Source: Candidatus Nanopelagicales bacterium
Lineage (GTDB): Bacteria; Actinomycetota; Actinomycetes; S36-B12; UBA10799
Length of the DNA stretch: 5,112 nucleotides
NCBI GenBank assembly: GCA_030699055.1
Contig: JAUYKX010000244.1
Span: 1 to 5,112, forward strand
Direction: 5' to 3'
Of the stretch, positions 1 through 4,979 are shown piece after piece; positions within the stretch are counted from its first letter, which is position 1, and the number at the start of each line of letters is the position of its first letter. The notes beneath the pieces are model-generated. The model saw nothing but the letters and a program-made list of their open reading frames with translations, was not told the origin of the DNA and searched no databases. Position numbers and translations under genes: made by a program.

Positions 1-35
1 TGGGCGGACCGTCCACGGTCACCTGCAGCACGACA

Positions 36-461
36 ATGCCGATCACGAGGAATTGGGCTTTGCCGCCGTGTTGGCACGGAGCCGAAACCAGCGCACCCGA
101 CTTCCTCGACCTTGTACGCAAACAGATCGAGGCATATAAGCGAGCAACCACGCCTGATCGAAATGTGGGCATGCACCCGGCAACCCCTGAGGAAGCTCGA
201 TCAATCCTGACCGAGCTCGGCCTGTCGGTTTCTGCCACAAAACTGCTACTCGCCAACTCCGACCCGATTTATGGCGTCGCAGTCTCGACCATTTCGAATG
301 GCGAGTTCCTAGTCAAGAAGAGTCCGGCTGGAACTTGGGAAAAGTTTCCACTCGGAAGTTCACCTGAGGACTACTGCACAACCGCCAAGTTGAGCAGCCT
401 CGGCTTCCCCGCCTTCGTCCAAGCCGACCTCGTCGCAGCAAAGCACTGCTGGGTGAGCTAG
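36..461 (+). CDS. Hypothetical protein, start uncertain, possibly 5'-truncated by window edge
   Basis: I do not recognise this 141-residue protein. It has no signal peptide, membrane segment or catalytic motif that I can name. The middle and C-terminal parts have high G/C at third codon positions and look coding: a helical stretch around residues 22-36, an acidic segment beginning PATPEEAR near residue 48, and a probably beta-rich C-terminal half with conserved-looking Trp, Phe and Tyr. The first ATG at 36 has no Shine-Dalgarno sequence, and the frame stays open to base 3, so the true start may lie outside the window. An internal ATG at residue 46 (base 171) is another possibility. It ends at TAG 459-461. 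The next 200 bases, up to 661, contain no gene I can support. Confidence 0.5.
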   Translation: MPITRNWALPPCWHGAETSAPDFLDLVRKQIEAYKRATTPDRNVGMHPATPEEARSILTELGLSVSATKLLLANSDPIYGVAVSTISNGEFLVKKSPAGTWEKFPLGSSPEDYCTTAKLSSLGFPAFVQADLVAAKHCWVS

Positions 462-661
462 CAAACAGTACGGCAACGTGGAATCGGCGTCAGGGTTTGC
501 CGCGATGGGTAATTCCACTGGACCGAGCCTATGTAGACGGCGGCGACCGTGCCCAGCGGCTCCCCGAGATCACACAGCCTGCAAACGGGACGGTCGCTGC
601 CCTGCAACTGCAACCGCGTACCGTGAGCGCAACCGATTTGCGCACGAGGGGGCTAGGACTG

Positions 662-1009
662 ATGGCAACGAAACGGTGGGTCCGGTGTGTGATGCCGGTG
701 ATGGTGGAAGTCGACTGCGACGATGACGAGATCACCCGAGTGGTGACCCTGCCCGAAGAAATTCGCGAAGACCGCGACGACCGGCTTCACTTCCTCATCT
801 ACGACGAGGCATTCGTTCGACGCCACAGCGACGACCAGCCGCAGGTCCACGCTTTTTGTGTGGCCGAGCCGCGCTGGGACCATCCACGCTTCCGCGTCGG
901 CTCGCCAGTGAACTGGCCGAAAACGATCGAATGGGAAGAAGGCTTCGACCTGACCGAAGCCGACGACGCCTACGCCGAGATCCACCCCTACGACGAACCC
1001 AGCAGGTAG
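662..1009 (+). CDS. Conserved acidic actinobacterial hypothetical protein
   Basis: This is a 115-residue cytoplasmic protein of unknown function. It begins MATKRWVRCVMPVMVEVDCD and is strongly acidic, with Asp/Glu-rich segments at residues 18-23, 32-40 and 91-103 and aromatic residues in the middle. It has no membrane segment or signal peptide. From memory, proteins with this N-terminus recur in mycobacterial accessory regions, but I know no function. I chose ATG 662 because a purine-rich GAGGGGG lies 9 bases upstream and the protein-like composition starts there. The frame is open back to 497, but that 55-residue extension is Gln/Arg-rich and looks non-coding. The following HTH gene starts 62 bases after the stop and seems to have its own promoter. 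Confidence 0.7.
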   Translation: MATKRWVRCVMPVMVEVDCDDDEITRVVTLPEEIREDRDDRLHFLIYDEAFVRRHSDDQPQVHAFCVAEPRWDHPRFRVGSPVNWPKTIEWEEGFDLTEADDAYAEIHPYDEPSR

Positions 1010-1051
1010 GAACCTCTGGCGGGCAGTCGCGAGCGGCGATGAATGTCGGGC

Positions 1052-1069
1052 CGTCAGGCTAGCCTGACG
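1052..1069 (+). promoter_or_regulatory. Perfect 18-bp palindrome over a probable leaderless promoter
   Basis: The sequence CGTCAGGCTAGCCTGACG is identical to its own reverse complement, with its centre between 1060 and 1061. It contains TAGCCT (1060-1065), which fits the actinobacterial -10 pattern TANNNT. The hexamer is followed by six bases and then the ATG at 1072, the spacing expected when the transcript begins at the A of the start codon. No Shine-Dalgarno sequence precedes that ATG, which agrees with leaderless translation. A protein bound to the palindrome would cover the -10, so the simplest inference is an operator, possibly bound by the adjacent HTH protein. No clear -35 is visible. 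Confidence 0.6.
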
Positions 1070-1071
1070 AT

Positions 1072-1341
1072 ATGAGTGTTGAGAAAAGCGAAGTCCTGCG
1101 AGCAAACACCGAGGCCGTCATCGCCTGGTACGACAACGACGACACCCAATTGCGTAGCCCCATCAACACACTCAGCGCCTACGCCCGACTCATGACAGAA
1201 CTCGAACCCCTCGCGGGACTGCTCGTGCGGGAAAGCCGCATCCGAGGGGCAAGCTGGCAGGACATCGGACAAGCAATGGGCATCTCCAAGCAGAGCGCGT
1301 GGGAACGCTTCAGCAGCATTGATGAAGTCGATGGCAACTGA
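1072..1341 (+). CDS. Small helix-turn-helix protein, probable autoregulator of the NERD operon
   Basis: This 89-residue protein has a mostly helical N-terminal region (residues 1-55) and a C-terminal helix-turn-helix at about 59-81, reading GASWQDIGQAMGISKQSAWE. Its pattern (SWxxIGxAxGxSxQxAWERF) is the sigma-region-4-like HTH found in many small actinobacterial DNA-binding proteins. It probably binds DNA in the cytoplasm. The perfect palindrome at 1052-1069 just before its start is a natural candidate site. Its 3' end overlaps the NERD gene by 11 bases from ATG 1331 (up to 23 from TTG 1319), which implies translational coupling. It lacks an antitoxin-like second domain, so I infer a regulator rather than an antitoxin, with moderate confidence. 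The DNA-binding call is much firmer than the target. Confidence 0.75.
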   Translation: MSVEKSEVLRANTEAVIAWYDNDDTQLRSPINTLSAYARLMTELEPLAGLLVRESRIRGASWQDIGQAMGISKQSAWERFSSIDEVDGN

Positions 1342-2032
1342 CGACGGGCCCAGCGTCCCTGACGCGGGCCTGCCTGGCGCGTCACTGGACGCCGAGTACA
1401 TGCGGCGTAAGCAATTACGGGAGGACCGCATCCGCGCCAAGCACCCGAAAATCGGCGGTCTAGTTGTGGCGTTGAGCGGCGAACCGGCATCAACAACTGC
1501 GTTCGCTACTGGCGCTGCCGGGGAACGGGCCACCGCGACCCAGCTGGAGAAGTCGTGTGCCGATTCAGTGCTTTTCCTGCACCACCGCCGCCTCAGCGGA
1601 TCTAGCCGACGCGGCGACATCGACCACATCGCGATCGCACCGTCCGGGATCTGGGTCATCGACTCAAAACGCTACAAAGACAAGAAAGTTGCAGTTCGGC
1701 GTACAGGCTGGAAAGAGAACCGGCGGGAGTCGTTATTTGTCGGTGGCCGTGACTGCACCAAATTCGTAGACGGCCTCACCAAACAGATCGACGCTGTTCG
1801 GATTGCACTGACCCGCACCGGCATCAATGTCGAGATCCACGGCGTGCTGTGTTTCATCGACGCGGTCTTGCCGATGTTCAAAGACTTGCAAATCGGTGCG
1901 CTACCGATCAGAGGGCGCAAAGGCACCGCGAAACTGCTCAACCAGCCAGGCAGGCTCGACCAGGAAACGCGAGCCGCATTGCACGCCCAGCTAGCAGCAC
2001 TTCTACCGCCTGCCAACAGCAGCGGCAATTAG
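1331..2032 (+). CDS. NERD-domain protein, putative PD-(D/E)XK-like nuclease
   Basis: This 233-residue protein (from ATG 1331) carries a nuclease-related (NERD) domain at about residues 59-165. The motif GAAGE is at 61-65, followed by GDIDHIAIAPSGIWVIDSK at 95-113. D98, D111 and K113 match the D...(D/E)-x-K metal-binding core of the restriction-endonuclease-like fold, although the family more often has E-T-K where this has D-S-K. A later helix with KQIDAVRIAL (151-160) matches the conserved Gln-containing helix of the family. The first 45 residues are charged and may be a flexible or helical extension, and the C-terminal 40 are helical. There is no membrane segment, so it is probably cytoplasmic. 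In-frame starts also exist at TTG 1319 and ATG 1322; 1331 overlaps the HTH stop and suits translational coupling. NERD proteins occur in mobile and defence contexts, but the substrate here is unknown. Confidence 0.8.
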   Translation: MATDDGPSVPDAGLPGASLDAEYMRRKQLREDRIRAKHPKIGGLVVALSGEPASTTAFATGAAGERATATQLEKSCADSVLFLHHRRLSGSSRRGDIDHIAIAPSGIWVIDSKRYKDKKVAVRRTGWKENRRESLFVGGRDCTKFVDGLTKQIDAVRIALTRTGINVEIHGVLCFIDAVLPMFKDLQIGALPIRGRKGTAKLLNQPGRLDQETRAALHAQLAALLPPANSSGN

Positions 2033-2144
2033 CACCAACAATCCGGCCCAGAACCCGCCAACTTTGCACTTCGTCGCACGTTCCCGAGTACTGGGCTAAG
2101 CCAGCGTGCGGAGGGACAAGCGCCTAGGCCGAAAAGTGACGGGC

Positions 2145-2198
2145 GATAAGATCGGGCCACTGCCGCTCGGGGGGAGCGGCCTGCGAACGGGGCTTATC
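2145..2198 (+). promoter_or_regulatory. Structured leader before the membrane-protein gene
   Basis: GATAAG (2145-2150) and CTTATC (2193-2198) form a perfect 6-bp inverted repeat that ends one base before the ATG at 2200. Between them is a perfect 7-bp hairpin, GCCGCTC (2162-2168), loop GGGGG, GAGCGGC (2174-2180). TAAGAT at 2147-2152 also resembles a TANNNT -10, which would start transcription near 2159 and leave the GC hairpin in a 40-base leader. The only ribosome-binding candidate is ACGGGG near 2187-2192, between the inner hairpin and the outer arm. The hairpin lacks a T-tract. It could be a leader element or a weak U-less terminator for the NERD gene. Confidence 0.4.
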
Positions 2199-2199
2199 A

Positions 2200-2562
2200 A
2201 TGATTCCAATTTCGGTACTCATCATCGCGGGGGCGATCGCGGCCACGATCTGGCTCCAAGCATTCGTCCACACCGACGAAGACGAACGCTGGCCGATCGG
2301 CCCATCACTAGCAGTCGCGGCAACAGGTGCCTTCTTCCTGTTCCTCTACTTCGGACTTGAGATCGTGCTCTCCACAATCACAGGAACACCCAAAGCAGCC
2401 GAACCGATCTTCGACCACGGCGTCATCGAAACAGCCGCCATGTTCATCGGCGGGATCTGGATGGTCCTGATCGGCGCGATCAGTGCAGCCAACCGGTCCA
2501 GCGCGAACCGGCGCACAACAAGCCGAGAAATCAGAGATTTACGCGCGCAACTAAGCCGATGA
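2200..2562 (+). CDS. Small three-helix membrane protein
   Basis: This 120-residue integral membrane protein of unknown function has three hydrophobic segments at about residues 3-22, 36-61 and 75-96. The loop between the first two is acidic (HTDEDER, 24-30), and the last 24 residues are basic and helical (SSANRRTTSREIRDLRAQLS), probably cytoplasmic by the positive-inside rule. I do not recognise a family. The start at ATG 2200 gives a hydrophobic N-terminus directly and follows a structured leader. It lies 167 bases downstream of the NERD gene on the same strand, so cotranscription is possible but not shown. Its stop overlaps the end of the convergent gene on the other strand by 12 bases. Confidence 0.72.
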   Translation: MIPISVLIIAGAIAATIWLQAFVHTDEDERWPIGPSLAVAATGAFFLFLYFGLEIVLSTITGTPKAAEPIFDHGVIETAAMFIGGIWMVLIGAISAANRSSANRRTTSREIRDLRAQLSR

Positions 2563-3030
2563 GTCGCGGGGCTCGATGATGGTCTCGCGCAGTTGGAATT
2601 CAAGCTCGGCAGTTGGTGCAGTTTCAAGGGCACGAGTCTGTTGGTATGACTCGACCTGCAACTCCCACCGCTGATACTCCACAAGCTGCGCTCTCCACGA
2701 TGAAGCCCATGAAGTGAAGGCCGCGCCGCCAGGACCTTGAGCGATGAATACATATCCAGGACCGGCAACCCGCACAGTGTCCAGAACCGCTGTGTACGTG
2801 CGCTCCGAGCGTGACAAAAACAGCAGCAGAAGCCCCAGCCCACAAGTGAACAGGGCGACAATGCAAGAGATGATCACCATCCCCACCGACCAGTTTCCGC
2901 CCGATCGGACGATGGGAGTTGAGCCCCGATATTCGATCTCCGTCGCGGCCAGCCACGACGAGCCTGCCGGTGTATGAACCGAGCCGTCATCCAGTACTGA
3001 GACCTGGCCAAACTGATAGGCAACCGCCAC
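2551..3030 (-). CDS. Single-span membrane protein of unknown function
   Basis: This 159-residue protein has an N-terminal domain of about 48 residues that is probably beta-rich, one strong transmembrane segment at about 49-73 containing FTCGLGLLLLFLSR, then a short beta-rich region (78-105) and a helical, Gln/Glu-rich tail (108-150). The TCGLGLLLLF helix resembles membrane helices of many small actinobacterial membrane proteins, but I cannot name a family. The GTG start at 3030 is supported by a strong ribosome-binding site on the - strand, GGAGGGGG, five bases upstream. Further upstream on the same strand is a perfect TTGACA (3099-3094), but no -10 stands at the right spacing, so the promoter is not settled. 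It is convergent with the three-helix membrane protein. Confidence 0.75.
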   Translation of the reverse strand: MAVAYQFGQVSVLDDGSVHTPAGSSWLAATEIEYRGSTPIVRSGGNWSVGMVIISCIVALFTCGLGLLLLFLSRSERTYTAVLDTVRVAGPGYVFIAQGPGGAAFTSWASSWRAQLVEYQRWELQVESYQQTRALETAPTAELEFQLRETIIEPRDSSA

Positions 3031-3108
3031 TTGATCCCCCTCCGCCCCGGAGCGTTCCGCTCACAGTCGCGCCACTGATATTGAGGGCCGGTTTGTCAAG
3101 TGGACAGC

Positions 3109-3157
3109 GAAGGGCAGTGCCCTGGATGGCTTAACAGGACACTGCCCTTCCTTTTTG
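3109..3157 (+). terminator. Strong intrinsic terminator reading on the + strand
   Basis: GAAGGGCAGTG (3109-3119) pairs perfectly with CACTGCCCTTC (3140-3150). After one C/A mismatch the stem continues with CCT (3121-3123) against AGG (3136-3138), leaving a 12-base loop. CTTTTTG follows at once on the + strand. On the - strand the stem is not followed by a T-run. No + strand gene lies just upstream: the sequence before it is the start region of the oppositely oriented gene at 2551-3030. It may stop antisense readthrough from the + strand block, or be left over from a lost gene. Confidence 0.65.
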
Positions 3158-3384
3158 TTGACCGTTGGGTTCCGCGGGGCTGGGTCAGCGTGTCTTGGCG
3201 ACGCGCGGGTCAGACTGATATTCGCGGGTTGGTTACCGCAGGACGGGCAATTCGGCTGGAACGGACCGCTGGTCTATTGATCGAGCGTGGCCCGATGGTG
3301 GGGCTGCTCATAGAGGCGTCGCGGGTTGTTCCTCGCGCTGCGGCCCAGCCGCTGGGAACCTTTCGGACGTTGTGTTTGCCGGGA
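3158..3384. other. Intergenic stretch without a recognisable gene
   Basis: I see no supportable gene here. A + strand frame is open from 3100 to 3453, but its start codon lies before the terminator and its product resembles nothing I know. The one tight dyad is CCCAGC (3344-3349), one spacer base, GCTGGG (3351-3356), which could be a protein-binding site or chance. Confidence 0.4.
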
Positions 3385-3419
3385 TCAGGGAGCCGACAGC
3401 CGACGGTGAAGGCCCCTGA
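3385..3419 (-). terminator. Hairpin just after the broken gene, possible U-less terminator
   Basis: On the + strand TCAGGG-A-GCC (3385-3394) pairs with GGCCCCTGA (3411-3419), giving nine base pairs with one bulged base and a 16-base loop. On the - strand it begins about ten bases after the stop of the interrupted gene (3430). That is the usual place for a terminator, but no T-run follows. Confidence 0.3.
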
Positions 3420-3429
3420 GTTCCAGCTG

Positions 3430-3582
3430 TCAGTTGGTGCCTTTCCTCGATAGCTGCCAGAATTTGTCACGGTGCGGGAGGGGGTCAATGTGGAGCGCGC
3501 GCAGCGTAGCGAGCACGAACGACATTGACGCTGACCAAGCGGTGACAAACGATGGGCGGCGAGGACAGGTCCCGGTTTCGAG
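3430..3582 (-). pseudogene. 3' fragment of a gene interrupted by the IS110 element
   Basis: Reading the - strand from CTC at 3582 gives 50 codons and a TGA at 3432-3430. The third codon positions are about 80% G/C, and the product is protein-like: LETGTCPRRPSFVTAW at the IS edge, then an Ala/Leu-rich helix, ending DKFWQLSRKGTN. This fragment has no start of its own at the IS edge, though an internal ATG exists near 3525. Joined through CTCGAAAC to the fragment at 4894-4979, it continues in the same frame. I do not recognise the protein. That it is coding rests on codon bias and the in-frame junction only. Confidence 0.45.
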
Positions 3583-3591
3583 CTGTTGCTG

Positions 3592-4674
3592 TTATTGCAG
3601 GACGGCCAGTGACCAGCACCATCCGGCTAGTTCGCGGGCGATGGCGACGTTAGCGATCACTGGCCGTTTCTTGTGATCGTCGAAGACGCCCCAGCGCTGG
3701 TGCAACCGGCGGTTGCCCTCATTGCCGCGCGCGGCCGCGGCGGGTGGGGCTTGTTCCCAGCGGGCCCGCATCGCTTTGCCGGGAACGCGGTAGGGCTTGC
3801 GGTGATGCCAGGCCGCTTCGACCAACAGCCTTCGGGCGTGAGCGTTGCCAGTCTTGGTGATCGGGCCTTGCGAGCGCGACGCCCCGGAGGAATGCTCACT
3901 GGGGACCAGTCCGACAAACGATGCGATGGTGGCGCCGGTGAACCGGGACCAGTCGCCGACCTCAACTGCGAGCCCGAGCCCGGTCAGTGTGGATACCCCG
4001 CGCAGGCAGCCCAGCCGGGCCACCATCGGGGTGTATTCACTGTCAGCGGCGATCACTTTGATCACCTCGTCGAGGCGGTCGCGGCGCGCAGCTGTGGTCA
4101 GCACCGCCTCGTGCGAGGCGTCAAATGTGGTTCGCAGCGCGAGATCGTCGAACGTCTGCCTGCCCAGCCAGGCGTCATGGCGAGTGGTCCACGCTTTCCC
4201 GTCGGGATACACCAGTCCGTGGCGCAGCAGCAGTTTCGAGAGCCGATGCCGGGCGCGCATCAGATCCGAGCGGGCGTCGTCGCGGGCCCGCACCAGATCC
4301 CGCACCTTCTCCTGACCCACAGAAGGGACCGTGACAGCGCTGAGATCACCCAACCGCAGCAACCGGGCAAGATGGAGCGCATCGCGGGCATCGGTCTTGA
4401 CCCGGTCCCCGTTGGGTCGCAACAGCTTCGATGGAGCGGCCACCACGCACTCCACCCCATTAGCGGTCAAGAAACGGTACAGCCCGAAACCGGTCGGACC
4501 AGCCTCATACACCGCCCTCACAGGAGAGGGCAAACCCTGAATCCAGGCCAGAATCTCGCCGTTATCCATACACATCCGCCCCCGCGACACCTCACCAGTG
4601 TCACCATCAATCGCGGCACCGACAACGGAACGGGCGTGCACATCCAAACCAACACTTGTACGCTCAATAATCAC
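3592..4674 (-). CDS. IS110-family transposase (bridge-type DEDD recombinase)
   Basis: This is a full-length 360-residue recombinase. The N-terminal DEDD (RuvC-like) domain shows GLDVHA (D11), YEAGP (E57) and KTDARDALHLARLL (D95, D98). A helical linker follows at about 115-215. The C-terminal domain has RGVSTLTGLGLAVEVGDW (about 225-242) and PSEHSSGASRSQGPITKTGN (258-277), which holds the conserved serine region. Family knowledge: IS110 enzymes recombine a circular IS junction with a target through a serine intermediate, guided in studied members by an RNA from the element's non-coding end. The frame is open to a TTG at 4689, but I place the start at GTG 4674: AGGAGG at 4685-4680 stands five bases before it and would lie inside the gene otherwise. 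All catalytic motifs are present, so it is probably active. Many IS110 enzymes share this C-terminus. Confidence 0.96.
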   Translation of the reverse strand: MIIERTSVGLDVHARSVVGAAIDGDTGEVSRGRMCMDNGEILAWIQGLPSPVRAVYEAGPTGFGLYRFLTANGVECVVAAPSKLLRPNGDRVKTDARDALHLARLLRLGDLSAVTVPSVGQEKVRDLVRARDDARSDLMRARHRLSKLLLRHGLVYPDGKAWTTRHDAWLGRQTFDDLALRTTFDASHEAVLTTAARRDRLDEVIKVIAADSEYTPMVARLGCLRGVSTLTGLGLAVEVGDWSRFTGATIASFVGLVPSEHSSGASRSQGPITKTGNAHARRLLVEAAWHHRKPYRVPGKAMRARWEQAPPAAAARGNEGNRRLHQRWGVFDDHKKRPVIANVAIARELAGWCWSLAVLQ

Positions 4675-4710
4675 TGGGACCTCCTGCAAACTGTGGCTCT
4701 ACCGGACAAG

Positions 4711-4893
4711 GCCAAGCCTGGCTCGATCGGCAACCCACGACCACTTTGCGAGCGAGGTCCCAGCCCTCACTGCATACCGTCTATACGCAGAGCCGTTTCG
4801 AGCGTCGGCGACGCCATATTGGTGATCGACTTCGGCAGCCCGTGTGTTTCGGGTAGGTCTGCACCCAAGTCAGATTGTTCTGGCCCCGCCCCC
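4711..4893 (-). ncRNA. Candidate IS110 bridge RNA in the transposase leader
   Basis: Read on the transposase strand, this leader can form successive hairpins: GCAG (4862-4859), five-base bulge, CCCG, seven-base loop, CGGG, CTGC (ending 4835); GCGTC-GCC-GACGC (4814-4802); CTGCGTA/TATGCAG with one G-U pair (4790-4770); GCTC-GCAA paired with TTGC-GAGC across a five-base bulge (4753-4721); and GCCA-GGCT-TGGC (4722-4711, overlapping the previous by two bases). The first hairpin contains GACCTAC.CGAAAC, matching the flank of the proposed target. A later segment, GCTCGAAAC (4803-4795), matches the element's right end. Target-like before donor-like is the order in known bridge RNAs. I could not find convincing right-side guides, and no folding was computed. 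Confidence 0.4.
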
Positions 4894-4920
4894 GTTTCGA
4901 GTAGGTCCCGAACCAAGTCA
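4846..4920. repeat. Two imperfect 27-bp direct repeats, 48-bp period
   Basis: Bases 4846-4872 and 4894-4920 share 22 of 27 positions. Both read GTTTCG(G/A)GTAGGTC on the + strand and end in CCAAGTCA. A weaker third start, GTTTCGAG, is at 4795, 51 bases lower. Because 48 and 51 are multiples of three, all three lie in one reading frame on the - strand, as DLVRDLLET, DLGADLPET and ASPTLET. Either the broken gene has an internal repeat, or the copy at 4846 is an IS guide that imitates its target. Confidence 0.65.
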
Positions 4921-4979
4921 ACCCTCAGCGCTTGGAGTCGGTCAGTGAGATTTAGGCTGTCGTATGCCTTTAGCCTCAA
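4894..4979 (-). pseudogene. Probable 5' fragment of the interrupted gene
   Basis: From TTG 4979 the - strand reads MRLKAYDSLNLTDRLQALRV and continues to LLET, where CTCGAAAC marks the proposed IS edge. The in-frame TAG at 4994-4992 limits the start, and only a weak GGTGGA stands directly before the TTG. Past the proposed edge the frame stays open to a TGA at 4767, for 70 residues in all. Across the 8-mer, the 3' fragment at 3582-3430 follows in frame, giving about 76 residues, or about 109 if the edge is at 4795. The protein looks helical and is unrecognised. The third-position G/C bias is weaker here than in the 3' fragment. Confidence 0.4.

Larger units (their letters stand above)
3575..4901 (-). 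mobile_element. IS110-family insertion sequence, ends approximate
   Basis: The element carries one intact transposase. CTCGAAAC (read on the - strand) occurs at 3582-3575, ten bases after the transposase stop, and again at 4901-4894, about 220 bases before its start. These are my best candidates for the shared sequence containing the recombination core. They give an element of about 1.32 kb with a short right end and a long non-coding left end, which fits the IS110 group. No terminal inverted repeats are visible, as expected of this family. A third CTCGAAAC at 4802-4795 would give 1.22 kb with a leader of only about 120 bases; I consider it less likely but cannot exclude it. The ends are uncertain by the length of the 8-mer. 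Confidence 0.65.

Noticed and set aside
2..139. A second + strand frame open from the window edge to a TAA at 137-139, overlapping the first gene
   Set aside because: It could be the tail of an upstream gene and has good codon bias for about 30 codons, but an overlap of about 100 bases with the first gene and the lack of any motif make it unsupportable.
653..1105. A 150-codon - strand open frame opposite the acidic protein
   Set aside because: It mirrors the Asp/Glu codons of the + strand gene as Val/Val-rich runs and has no independent support.
1054..1659. A 201-codon - strand open frame opposite the HTH and NERD genes
   Set aside because: Both + strand genes show recognisable domains, and the antisense product shows none.
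2091..2104. CTGG-GCTAAG-CCAG small hairpin after the NERD gene
   Set aside because: A four-bp stem without a T-run is not distinguishable from chance.
3100..3453. A 117-codon + strand open frame in the gap before the IS
   Set aside because: Its GTG start precedes the strong terminator at 3109-3157, no ribosome-binding site is apparent, and its end overlaps the better-supported - strand fragment. The middle looks faintly protein-like, so this is not fully excluded.
3183..3536. GGTCAGCGT (3183-3191) and ACGCTGACC (3528-3536) as inverted repeats of an IS end
   Set aside because: A single 9-bp match over several hundred bases is expected by chance, and it does not bracket the transposase.
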